From SIG440 sp045631525 (GTDB lineage Bacteria; Bacillota; Clostridia; Monoglobales; Monoglobaceae): a stretch of DNA of 34,107 nt. Positions within the stretch are counted from its first letter, which is position 1. Every line of letters starts with the position of its first letter. The stretch covers positions 1 to 34,107 of the forward strand of contig JAZQUY010000004.1 of NCBI GenBank assembly GCA_045631525.1, written 5' to 3'. The translations under genes and the position numbers were made by a program. The notes under the pieces were generated by a model. The model ran no database searches and was not told the DNA's origin. It worked only from the letters and a program-made list of their open reading frames with translations. Positions 22,789 through 29,700 of this stretch are shown piece after piece.

Positions 22789-23487
22789 ATGAATGTACTT
22801 GCGATTGGATGTCATCCTGATGACATTGAAATTTCATGTTGCGGAACACTTGCAAAATGCGTGAAGCGTGGCGACAAGGTTACTGTATGCCATGTAGCGA
22901 ACGGAAATATGGGACACGAAATCATTCCGCCAGACGAGCTTCGCACAATACGTATAGGCGAAGCGAAGAAAGCTGGCTCACTTGCGGGAATTGAGGTTGT
23001 GACTCTTGATATTGGTGATTTGCTTCCTAATGGTAGCGATATAAAACAGCGTGATGCTGTGGTAGAGCTTATTATAAAGGTTCAGCCTGATTTTATTATA
23101 ACACACGGACCAAATGACTATATGCCTGACCACAGAGAGGTTTCAAAGCTTGTTTTTGATGCATCATTTGCGGCAAGCGTTCCTCAGTACGGTCCAAGCG
23201 GAAAGGCTGCTGTTGTTCCTATTTATTATATGGACAATCTGGCAGGTCTCAATTTCAATCCTACAGAGTATGTGGATATAACAGACGAAATCGACCTCAA
23301 AATAGAGATGCTTGAATGTCACGAGAGCCAGCTCAAATGGATGCGTGACCATGACAACATAGACTTTGCTGATTTTGTAAGGACATGCTCAAAGTTCCGT
23401 GGACTTCAGTGTGGGGCACCTTATGCAGAGGCGTTTACTCAGGAAATGGCCTGGCCTAAAGTTGTGGCAAGGAGGTTATTGCCGTGA
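22789..23487 (+). CDS. PIG-L family (LmbE-like) deacetylase
   Basis: A 232-aa zinc-dependent deacetylase of the GlcNAc-PI de-N-acetylase fold. GCHPDDIEISCCGTLA (residues 7-22) is the metal-binding motif normally written AHPDDE, with the first acidic residues Asp11 and Asp12 present. HGPNDYMPDHREVS (106-119) supplies the second histidine ligand. Family members remove the acetyl group from N-acetylglucosaminyl compounds. Followed by a sugar kinase and a NagB-like isomerase, it probably deacetylates an N-acetylated amino sugar or glycoside brought into the cell. TAGGAGGG precedes the ATG. No signal peptide is visible, so it acts in the cytosol. Confidence 0.9.
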   Translation: MNVLAIGCHPDDIEISCCGTLAKCVKRGDKVTVCHVANGNMGHEIIPPDELRTIRIGEAKKAGSLAGIEVVTLDIGDLLPNGSDIKQRDAVVELIIKVQPDFIITHGPNDYMPDHREVSKLVFDASFAASVPQYGPSGKAAVVPIYYMDNLAGLNFNPTEYVDITDEIDLKIEMLECHESQLKWMRDHDNIDFADFVRTCSKFRGLQCGAPYAEAFTQEMAWPKVVARRLLP

Positions 23488-24425
23488 AAAAAATAGCATG
23501 TGTTGGAATTCTGGTTGCTGACGTAATGGTGGAAACTGTTGAGCGTTATCCTGAAAAAGGTGTGCTTGAACCGGTGAAAGCCATCACAATGCACAATGGT
23601 GGAAATGCCATGACTGCATCAATCAACACAAAAAAACTGGGTGCAGAATCCTATATGGTGGGCATGGTAGGTGCTGATATGTTTGGACAGTTTCTGAAAA
23701 GCCGTCTTGATGAAGCAGGTGTAAACACTCAGGGTCTCAAGATAAGCGACAAAGCTCAGACATCAGCATCAGTTCTCATGATAGACAAGAATGCTGAACG
23801 TTCTTTCTTCCACTGCACAGGTACAAATGCTGTTTTTGATGAAAGTGATATTGACTACAGCATTATCGAGAAGTGTGATATGGTGTTTGTTACCGGGTCG
23901 TTCCTTATGGATACATTTGATGGTGAGAGCACTATGAACTTCCTCAAAAAATGTAAGGAAATGGGTAAAACCACATTTCTTGATGTTTGCTGGGACGCTA
24001 AGGGACAGTGGGGAAAACTGCTTGATATGTCAATGCCATACATAGATTACCTTATGCCGAGTATTGATGAGGCAGTGTGTATTGCAGGAAAAGAAGACCC
24101 TGAGGATATTGCTGATGTATTTGTTTCAAAAGGTGCGAAAAATGTTATTATAAAGCTTGGCTCAAAGGGAAGCTATCTCAGAAAGGCTGGCGAAACAAAG
24201 GGTCAGGTGTTCAAACCTTTTTACATTGAAAATCCTGTGGACACAACCGGTGCAGGCGACAGCTTCTGCTCGGGATTTCTTGCGGCTTATGCAGCAGGCA
24301 AAACTCCGGAAGAATGTATGGTGTTTGCAAACGCTGTTGGGGCACATTGCGTTATGGCAGTTGGAGCAACTACCGGAATAAAACCCTTTGAAGATATTAT
24401 GAAATTTATTGAGGAAAGAAAATAA
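23484..24425 (+). CDS. PfkB-family carbohydrate kinase
   Basis: A 313-aa ribokinase-type kinase. GGNAMTASINTKKLGA near residue 33 is the N-terminal sugar-binding region, and DTTGAGDSFCSGF (253-265) is the PfkB signature with catalytic Asp259 and the anion hole. It phosphorylates a sugar hydroxyl with ATP. The GTG start at 23484 overlaps the TGA of the preceding deacetylase gene (GTGA), with AAGGAGG nine bases upstream, so the two are translationally coupled. The linkage suggests that it phosphorylates the amino sugar released by the deacetylase, but the sugar cannot be named. Confidence 0.92.
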   Translation: MKKIACVGILVADVMVETVERYPEKGVLEPVKAITMHNGGNAMTASINTKKLGAESYMVGMVGADMFGQFLKSRLDEAGVNTQGLKISDKAQTSASVLMIDKNAERSFFHCTGTNAVFDESDIDYSIIEKCDMVFVTGSFLMDTFDGESTMNFLKKCKEMGKTTFLDVCWDAKGQWGKLLDMSMPYIDYLMPSIDEAVCIAGKEDPEDIADVFVSKGAKNVIIKLGSKGSYLRKAGETKGQVFKPFYIENPVDTTGAGDSFCSGFLAAYAAGKTPEECMVFANAVGAHCVMAVGATTGIKPFEDIMKFIEERK

Positions 24426-24469
24426 TTGTGCCAAAGGCGCAAAAATATAAAATTCAGGAGGAAAAAATT

Positions 24470-25405
24470 ATGGATTTTTTAAGCACAGTAAAAGGTAGTT
24501 TGCTGGAAAATTTCTATCCCAAGGGCTGGGATATGAAAAAGATTGACGAATGCTGCGACAAGGGCGTTGCTCGTGAAGATTTCTGGCACAAAGATTTTAA
24601 CCCCGTAGAATGTGACAATATTTATGAATTTGACACACTTATGGGTCACGAAATCGCACTTAAAATCAAGGAAGCTCGTGACAGAGGCGAAAAGCTCGCT
24701 ATGATTCTTCCCGTAGGTCCTATGGGAATGTATAAATGGGCTGTATACTTCCTAAATGAATGGAAAGTAAACTGTGACCACGTTTACACATTCAATATGG
24801 ACGAATGGGCAGACAGCGAAGGAAATACACTTTCAAACGACAATCCTGCTTCATTTGAATACAGCATGAAACAGGCTTTCTTTGACAAGCTTGACAAAAC
24901 AATTCCCCCAAGTCAGCGTAACTTTGCTACAAAAGCAAATCTTCCTACATACCCTGAAAAGATTGCTGCTCTCAAAGCAGAGGGCGCAAAGCTTGTTCTG
25001 GTATTCGGTATCGGAAGAATGTGCCACATCGCTTTCTGGGAACCCCAGTTTGCTGACGAATTTGCATCAGTTGAAGAGTGGAAGAAGCAGTGCTATAGAA
25101 TTGGCGCAAAACTTCATCCCCTCACAATCGAGCAGAATGCAATCACAAGCTTCAAGAGCCGCACAACATTGGTACCTTGCAGTGCCAACACAATAGGCCC
25201 AGGTCTCTTCTTGCAGGCCGACACAATCATCGGTGGTTGTGATGGTGCTCTCGGCAGAGGTATGGGATGGCAGGGAATGAGTTTCCTTACAACTCTCCAC
25301 TATGGTCCTGACATGAACATTACTTCAACATTTATGCCAACACTCCCCGGCAAGCTTTTCTATCTCAAAGAACTTGCAGGTCCGTTGGTTGCTGAATGTA
25401 ACTAA
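24470..25405 (+). CDS. Glucosamine-6-phosphate deaminase/isomerase-like protein with an altered active site
   Basis: A 311-aa protein with a NagB-like fold: LPVGPMGMYKWAV corresponds to the phosphate-binding GSTP region, FNMDEW holds the likely general base Asp111, and GIGRMCHIAFWEP (180-192) aligns with NagB GIGxDGHIAFNEP. In that motif His186 and Glu191 are kept, but the Asp that follows Gly-x in NagB (Asp141 in E. coli) is replaced by Met184 and the next Gly by Cys. It is also about 45 residues longer than typical NagB. It probably isomerises or deaminates the phosphorylated amino sugar from the upstream kinase, perhaps with different chemistry. I set the start at 24470 after AGGAGG. A terminator follows. 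Confidence 0.8.
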   Translation: MDFLSTVKGSLLENFYPKGWDMKKIDECCDKGVAREDFWHKDFNPVECDNIYEFDTLMGHEIALKIKEARDRGEKLAMILPVGPMGMYKWAVYFLNEWKVNCDHVYTFNMDEWADSEGNTLSNDNPASFEYSMKQAFFDKLDKTIPPSQRNFATKANLPTYPEKIAALKAEGAKLVLVFGIGRMCHIAFWEPQFADEFASVEEWKKQCYRIGAKLHPLTIEQNAITSFKSRTTLVPCSANTIGPGLFLQADTIIGGCDGALGRGMGWQGMSFLTTLHYGPDMNITSTFMPTLPGKLFYLKELAGPLVAECN

Positions 25406-25413
25406 TACTGAGT

Positions 25414-25463
25414 AAAGAGATTAAAAATCAAGGATTATCTCGTATAGTCCTTGATTTCTCTTT
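25414..25463 (+). terminator. Terminator of the PIG-L/PfkB/NagB-like operon
   Basis: A two-part stem: AAAGAGA (25414-25420) with TCTCTTT (25457-25463), and AATCAAGGA (25426-25434) with TCCTTGATT (25448-25456). Its 3' arm also contains the -35 of the next gene. Confidence 0.8.
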
Positions 25464-25479
25464 ATGTTTAGTGTATACT
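25451..25479 (+). promoter_or_regulatory. Promoter of the M20 peptidase gene
   Basis: TTGATT (25451-25456), 17 bases, TATACT (25474-25479). The -35 lies in the 3' arm of the preceding terminator. Confidence 0.65.
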
Positions 25480-25513
25480 TAACAAAATATATTTTTTACT
25501 TGGGGTTGAAAAA

Positions 25514-26773
25514 ATGGATGCAAAATACCTTTGTGATGTGATTGACAAAAGAAAGAACGAGCTTTTTGAAATGCTTAGTTCATTTGTGAAAATCAATACA
25601 GAAAACCACCGAAATTGTGGAGAAGAAAAAGAACTTTCTGAATATATACATAAGATTTGTGTTGATTTGGGTCTTGAGAGTGATATGTATTCGCCCATGG
25701 ATATACCCGGATTTTCTGAGCATCCGGATTATATGCCAAACCACAGACTTGAAGACAGATACAATGTGACGGCACGCTGGATTGGTGAGGAGAATCGTGA
25801 TGAGCTTATGCTTATGGGACATCTTGATACCGTTGAAATTGGTGACCTCCAAAACTGGGACAAAGACCCTCTTTCGGGCGAAATAAGTGATGGCAAAATC
25901 TGGGGCAGAGGTGTTGGCGACGACAAATATGCTCTTGCTACAACACTTTTTCTTATTAAGGTGCTTAAAGATGAGGGCTTTGTGCCAAAGGCAAATCTTT
26001 TGTTCTCGGCTTATGTTGATGAAGAATACGGCGGCTCACACGGGGCACTTGCTGCGGTTTTAAAGGACCCATGCCCGCGTATTGTAAGTATGGATGGTGT
26101 TGAAAACCAGATATGGCATTGCGGAAGTGGTGGTCAGGAGACAAAATATGTTTTTCATACCAAAGATACAGTAGACAGTGCAAAGCTTGCCGCAAGTGCA
26201 ATTCCTGTTGTTCTTGAAGAAATTGAAAAATTCGCTGCTAATCGCTGTGATGAGCTTGAAAAGAACAGATTTTATAAAGGTACAATAATCCCTGAAACTT
26301 CTCTTCGTTATATGGGTGTTCGCGCCGGCTATGACGGAATGGATTTGGGTGTTGGAGAAGTATTTTTTGTGTATTATACCGATAAGACAAAGGATGAGAT
26401 TTATTCAGAGTTTGCGGAACTTGAAAAGGTGATTGCAAAACGACTCGAACCCCTTGGTATAATTGGTGATGGATTTAAACCCAACACAAGATTTTTCCAT
26501 TATGTATATTGTGAGCCGGATAGCGAGGATATTAAGAATATGCTTGAAGCGGCAAAGTCTGCAACGGGTGAGGAACCCATTGTTTGCGGATCGTGTCTTT
26601 CTGATCTTTCTGTTATTTCAAAATATGGAAGTAGCAATGCATATGCTTTTGGCATGGGCCGTGATTTTAGCAAGCCGGGTGGCGCACATCAGCCAAACGA
26701 GTACATTGAATGTGACAAGTTTGTTGAGTATACAAAAACCATTGGTGCATATATATTGAGAGTATTAGGTTAA
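25514..26773 (+). CDS. M20-family metallopeptidase/deacylase (ArgE/DapE/CPG2 type)
   Basis: A 419-aa zinc enzyme. MLMGHLDTV gives metal ligand His103 and Asp105, GRGVGDDK gives bridging Asp136, and YVDEEYGG gives general base Glu170 with ligand Glu171; GMGRDFSKPGGAHQPNEYI near the C terminus holds the last His. These are the standard M20 catalytic residues in order, with a dimerisation domain between about 195 and 310. Members cleave N-acyl amino acids or dipeptides; the exact substrate is open. The gene has its own promoter and terminator. TTGGGGTTG upstream is a weak ribosome binding site. Confidence 0.9.
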   Translation: MDAKYLCDVIDKRKNELFEMLSSFVKINTENHRNCGEEKELSEYIHKICVDLGLESDMYSPMDIPGFSEHPDYMPNHRLEDRYNVTARWIGEENRDELMLMGHLDTVEIGDLQNWDKDPLSGEISDGKIWGRGVGDDKYALATTLFLIKVLKDEGFVPKANLLFSAYVDEEYGGSHGALAAVLKDPCPRIVSMDGVENQIWHCGSGGQETKYVFHTKDTVDSAKLAASAIPVVLEEIEKFAANRCDELEKNRFYKGTIIPETSLRYMGVRAGYDGMDLGVGEVFFVYYTDKTKDEIYSEFAELEKVIAKRLEPLGIIGDGFKPNTRFFHYVYCEPDSEDIKNMLEAAKSATGEEPIVCGSCLSDLSVISKYGSSNAYAFGMGRDFSKPGGAHQPNEYIECDKFVEYTKTIGAYILRVLG

Positions 26774-26780
26774 ACTTTTA

Positions 26781-26811
26781 AAAGGCAATATTTTGAATAT
26801 TGCCTTTTTTT
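26781..26811 (+). terminator. Terminator of the M20 peptidase gene
   Basis: Perfect 12-bp stem (26781-26792 / 26796-26807) with a TTG loop and seven T. Confidence 0.92.
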
Positions 26812-26812
26812 G

Positions 26813-26841
26813 TTGCGTGAGAATGCTAAATATGATAGAAT
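26813..26841 (+). promoter_or_regulatory. Promoter of the HAD phosphatase gene
   Basis: TTGCGT (26813-26818), 17 bases, TAGAAT (26836-26841), starting directly after the preceding T tract. Confidence 0.6.
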
Positions 26842-26874
26842 ATAAAAAAACCAATTGGAAAAGGACAAAATATT

Positions 26875-27696
26875 ATGAAAAAATTCGATGGAGTACTTTT
26901 TGTTACAGACCTTGATGGTACTCTGCTTAAAAATGATAAAACCATATCAAAAGAGAATATTGATGCTATTGAATATTTCAAATCAGAGGGTGGTATTTTT
27001 ACCTTTATTACGGGCAGACTGCCAATTGCGACACGACGTATTTTTGATTTAATAAGGCCGAATGCACCTTGCGGTTGTATAAACGGCGGAAGTATATTTG
27101 ATTACAAAAAAAACGAGCTTTTGTGGTCGGTGGATATTTCGCGGTCTGTTCTTGAATTGGTGGAATATGTTGACAAGAATTTGCCAGATATGGGAATTGA
27201 AGTAAATGCCCACGATAAAATTTATTTTTGCAAAAAAAGTGTTGCTACCGAAAAACACCGGATGAACGAAAAATTTCAGGATCTTAGCTGTCATTATAAT
27301 GATGTGAAGGAACCTATTGCAAAAATCCTTTTTGCGCATGAGGACGAGTGGATGATGTCAAGGCTGATTGATTTGCTGAAAGTTCACCCGCGTTCAAAAG
27401 ACTTTGAATTTATCCGGTCGGACGTGGAGTATTATGAAATTCTTCCCAAAGGCATAAACAAAGGCAGAGCTGTTCTAACAATTGCCGACTTGCTTGGTAT
27501 TGACCCTGCAAAAACCATTGCGGCAGGAGATAATGACAACGATGCATCCATGCTTTCTATGGCAAAGCTGGGGATTGCAGTTTCAAATGCCTCGGATACG
27601 GCAAAACAAGCTGCTGATTATATAACGGTCAGTAACGAAGAACACGCCATAGCTAAAATTATTGAAAAACTTGATAATGGAAAAATTTCCATATGA
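26875..27696 (+). CDS. Cof-type HAD-IIB family phosphatase
   Basis: A 273-aa haloacid dehalogenase hydrolase. VTDLDGTLLKNDKTIS contains the nucleophile and acid/base aspartates (motif I, about residues 10-14). FITGRLP is motif II. PKGINKGRAV supplies the motif III lysine, and AAGDNDNDASML is motif IV with the metal-binding acids. The alpha/beta cap between motifs II and III (about 80-185) makes it type IIB. Such enzymes dephosphorylate sugar phosphates, pyridoxal phosphate or flavin phosphates; the substrate is not readable here. AAAGGAC precedes the ATG. It is a single-gene unit between two terminators. Confidence 0.93.
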   Translation: MKKFDGVLFVTDLDGTLLKNDKTISKENIDAIEYFKSEGGIFTFITGRLPIATRRIFDLIRPNAPCGCINGGSIFDYKKNELLWSVDISRSVLELVEYVDKNLPDMGIEVNAHDKIYFCKKSVATEKHRMNEKFQDLSCHYNDVKEPIAKILFAHEDEWMMSRLIDLLKVHPRSKDFEFIRSDVEYYEILPKGINKGRAVLTIADLLGIDPAKTIAAGDNDNDASMLSMAKLGIAVSNASDTAKQAADYITVSNEEHAIAKIIEKLDNGKISI

Positions 27697-27705
27697 GTCT
27701 TTAAT

Positions 27706-27738
27706 AAAAAGTCCAAACCCTTGCGGCTTGGACTTTTT
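27706..27738 (+). terminator. Terminator of the HAD phosphatase gene
   Basis: Perfect 11-bp stem AAAAAGTCCAA (27706-27716) / TTGGACTTTTT (27728-27738) with an 11-nt loop. Confidence 0.88.
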
Positions 27739-27827
27739 GTATGCTTTTAGTTATCTGATGGACTGCTTCTAATTTTCAAATTAAATACTTTTTTCACACA
27801 AAGCTCCTGACTTTGCAGAAATTACAT

Positions 27828-27856
27828 TTGAATTATGTAAACCGATATGTTATCCT
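27828..27856 (+). promoter_or_regulatory. Promoter of the CAP-domain protein gene
   Basis: TTGAAT (27828-27833), 17 bases, TATCCT (27851-27856), about 47 bases before the ATG. Confidence 0.6.
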
Positions 27857-27902
27857 ATGGAAGTGTCAGGCAGACACAAAATAAAAATCAGGAGGAAAGA
27901 AA

Positions 27903-28652
27903 ATGAAAAAGTTTTTTTCAATGTTGATTATTGCAGCTATGATGCTTACACTTTCAGTTGGTGTTTCGGCTGCCACAGTAAACAAAATAAATCTGGGCAA
28001 TGGCGTATGCGGGGTTATCATTATGGGAACTATGTCAGGACACGATTTATCTTGCGAGAACCTTCCCTGTCTTGACCTTGAATGTATTTTAGGTGGACAG
28101 TGTGGTGATTCTTCTGGCGATGATGTGGAGGTTATCCCTCCCGCAGAGGATAATGATGCTCCTACGGATACTCCAGAAGCGCTCCCACCTGCAGGGGACA
28201 ACGATACTCCGTCTGGTGATTTGGGTGATACCACACCCGAAGAGGATGCAGATAAACCGTCTGGAGAGTCGGAAATGAATGAATATGAAAAAGAGGTAAT
28301 AAGACTCGTGAACGAATTACGGGTCCAGAATGGTCTTTTGGAGCTTGTTGCCGATGAGGAACTGAGCCGCGTTGCAAGAATAAAGTCACAGGATATGAAA
28401 GATAACAATTATTTTTCCCACACAAGCCCAATATATGGCTCACCGTTTGAAATGATGAAGAATTTTGGTATCTCATATAAGACTGCAGGTGAAAATATTG
28501 CAAAAGGACAGATGACTCCCCAGGCGGTTGTTAACGGCTGGATGAACTCTTCAGGTCATAGAGCCAATATTCTCAATGCTTCATACAACAGAATTGGTGT
28601 TGGCTATGTTGCAGACGGCAACTATTGGACTCAAATGTTCGTAGGGAGATAA
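27903..28652 (+). CDS. Secreted CAP (SCP/PR-1-like) domain protein with N-terminal cysteine cluster
   Basis: A 249-aa exported protein. Residues 1-23 are a signal peptide (KKF, hydrophobic core, cleavage after VSA). Residues 36-67 contain five cysteines (36, 51, 56, 61, 67) in a regular spacing. Residues about 70-122 are an acidic Pro/Asp/Thr-rich linker. Residues about 125-249 are a CAP domain with FSHTSPIYGSPFEMM, AGENIAKG, GWMNSSGHRANIL and GVGY, holding the usual His/Glu cavity residues. Bacterial CAP proteins of this YkwD-like type are common on spore-forming Firmicutes, but function is unclear. AGGAGG lies 7 bases before the ATG. The cysteine cluster is not part of the known CAP domain; lipid anchoring is not indicated. 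Confidence 0.92.
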   Translation: MKKFFSMLIIAAMMLTLSVGVSAATVNKINLGNGVCGVIIMGTMSGHDLSCENLPCLDLECILGGQCGDSSGDDVEVIPPAEDNDAPTDTPEALPPAGDNDTPSGDLGDTTPEEDADKPSGESEMNEYEKEVIRLVNELRVQNGLLELVADEELSRVARIKSQDMKDNNYFSHTSPIYGSPFEMMKNFGISYKTAGENIAKGQMTPQAVVNGWMNSSGHRANILNASYNRIGVGYVADGNYWTQMFVGR

Positions 28653-28662
28653 AGGAATACAA

Positions 28663-28702
28663 AAAAATCTTCAGGTGAACAGCCTGAGGATTTTTATTTT
28701 TT
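28663..28702 (+). terminator. Terminator of the CAP-domain protein gene
   Basis: 13-bp stem (28663-28675 / 28683-28695, one G-T) with a 7-nt loop and a T-rich tail to 28702. Confidence 0.88.
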
Positions 28703-28762
28703 AAAAAATTCCACACATAAAAATAGCTACTATACTAAAAAATAATCTTGGGAGATGATAAA

Positions 28763-29020
28763 ATGAGTAAACAAAAAAAAGAATATATAAGCAAAGAAAC
28801 CGAAATTTGTGAGAAGGCAAACAATATTTGGGAATTTGATGAGGATGAATTTGCTGAAATGAGACTTTTTCCGGATGAATTTGCCGGAAGCACAGCTTCG
28901 GCGACAGAGTGTACAGGGCTCATTCAGGTGGCACCGGTAACTCCTGAACTTCAGGAAACTTATGACAGCGTGTATAGCTACCGCAAAAAGCAGCCGTCAA
29001 AAGAGGAAACAGCGGAATAA
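28763..29020 (+). CDS. Hypothetical 85-aa acidic protein
   Basis: I do not recognise a family. The 85-residue product is hydrophilic, starts SKQKKEYISKETEI, has an acidic middle (WEFDEDEFAEMRLFPDEF) and a basic-acidic tail (YRKKQPSKEETAE); there is no signal peptide, membrane helix or metal motif. The ATG at 28763 has GGGAG 8 bases upstream, and an in-frame TTG at 28748 lies before that site. A possible TATACT -10 lies at 28731-28736, with only a poor -35. A strong terminator follows, which supports it as a real single-gene unit. Confidence 0.65.
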   Translation: MSKQKKEYISKETEICEKANNIWEFDEDEFAEMRLFPDEFAGSTASATECTGLIQVAPVTPELQETYDSVYSYRKKQPSKEETAE

Positions 29021-29029
29021 GAGGTTTAT

Positions 29030-29076
29030 AAAAAGAGAGACGGCGATGTATCAAGGTTCGCTGTCTTTCTTTTTGA
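29030..29076 (+). terminator. Terminator of the 85-aa protein gene, overlapping the convergent gene end
   Basis: A 17-bp stem (29030-29046 / 29058-29074, two G-T) with an 11-nt loop and TTCTTTTT as its 3' arm. On the minus strand the two wobble pairs become C-A mismatches, so it is better as a plus-strand terminator. The stop and last codons of the minus-strand membrane-protein gene lie inside it. Confidence 0.8.
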
Positions 29077-29599
29077 AAGTCAGTGCTGTTTTGATTGTTG
29101 CACCCAAAGTGCCTGCTATTATATCACACATGGTGTCATGCAGTGAGCCGTTTTGGGCAAAGGTGCCAAAGGTACTGTCAATAGAAAATTCTATAATTTC
29201 CCAAATGCCTGCTACGGCGATGGAAAAAGATAGAATAAACATAAATTTGAGAAATCTGTTTCGGGCATAACCTTTTGATTTTAAATATATTTCTTTGCCT
29301 ATATCAACAAGGATAAACCCTGATGAAAGGTGCAAAAATTTATCCCAATATGGCACGCGGGAATATAGATTTAATGTTCTTCCGGCAAAAACGGAAAACA
29401 TAATGAATACAATTACAGCATAGAATACTCTGTTATTAAAAAGTGAATATTTTTTGTTGAGGAAAATAGTCACACCAATGCAGAGAATGGTATAAAGTGA
29501 GTTGAAGACCATATCGAAGCGAGCTTCAAGTAATCCAAATACAATAGTTGTAAGCGGTATTGCAATCGAAAAACCGATAAGACTTGTTTTGAGTGACAT
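29051..29599 (-). CDS. DUF2238/YjdF-type integral membrane protein
   Basis: A 182-aa protein with five to six predicted membrane helices. The conserved segments WDKFLHLSSGFIL (about residues 84-96), GIWEIIEFSIDSTFG and QNGSLHDTMCDIIAG fit the DUF2238 (YjdF-like) family, where the His, Glu and Asp in membrane-proximal positions suggest a metal or hydrolytic site; no function is established. It has a basic soluble tail ending KKKDSEP. A minor upstream site (AAAGGAT) precedes the ATG. It is convergent with the 85-aa gene and shares the DNA of its terminator. I see no promoter assigned with confidence. Confidence 0.8.
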   Translation of the reverse strand: MSLKTSLIGFSIAIPLTTIVFGLLEARFDMVFNSLYTILCIGVTIFLNKKYSLFNNRVFYAVIVFIMFSVFAGRTLNLYSRVPYWDKFLHLSSGFILVDIGKEIYLKSKGYARNRFLKFMFILSFSIAVAGIWEIIEFSIDSTFGTFAQNGSLHDTMCDIIAGTLGATIKTALTFKKKDSEP

Positions 29600-29654
29600 A
29601 AAATATATCCTTTGCTGTTTTTTATATATTATATCAAAGAATTAACAATAATAT

Positions 29655-29686
29655 AAAAAAACGACCTGCCATTTTGTGGCAGGTCG
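29655..29686 (-). terminator. Terminator of the beta-helix protein gene
   Basis: Perfect 10-bp stem CGACCTGCCA / TGGCAGGTCG (29662-29671 / 29677-29686); on the minus strand it is followed by seven T. Confidence 0.88.
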
Positions 29687-29700
29687 CTGTAACCTTTGTC

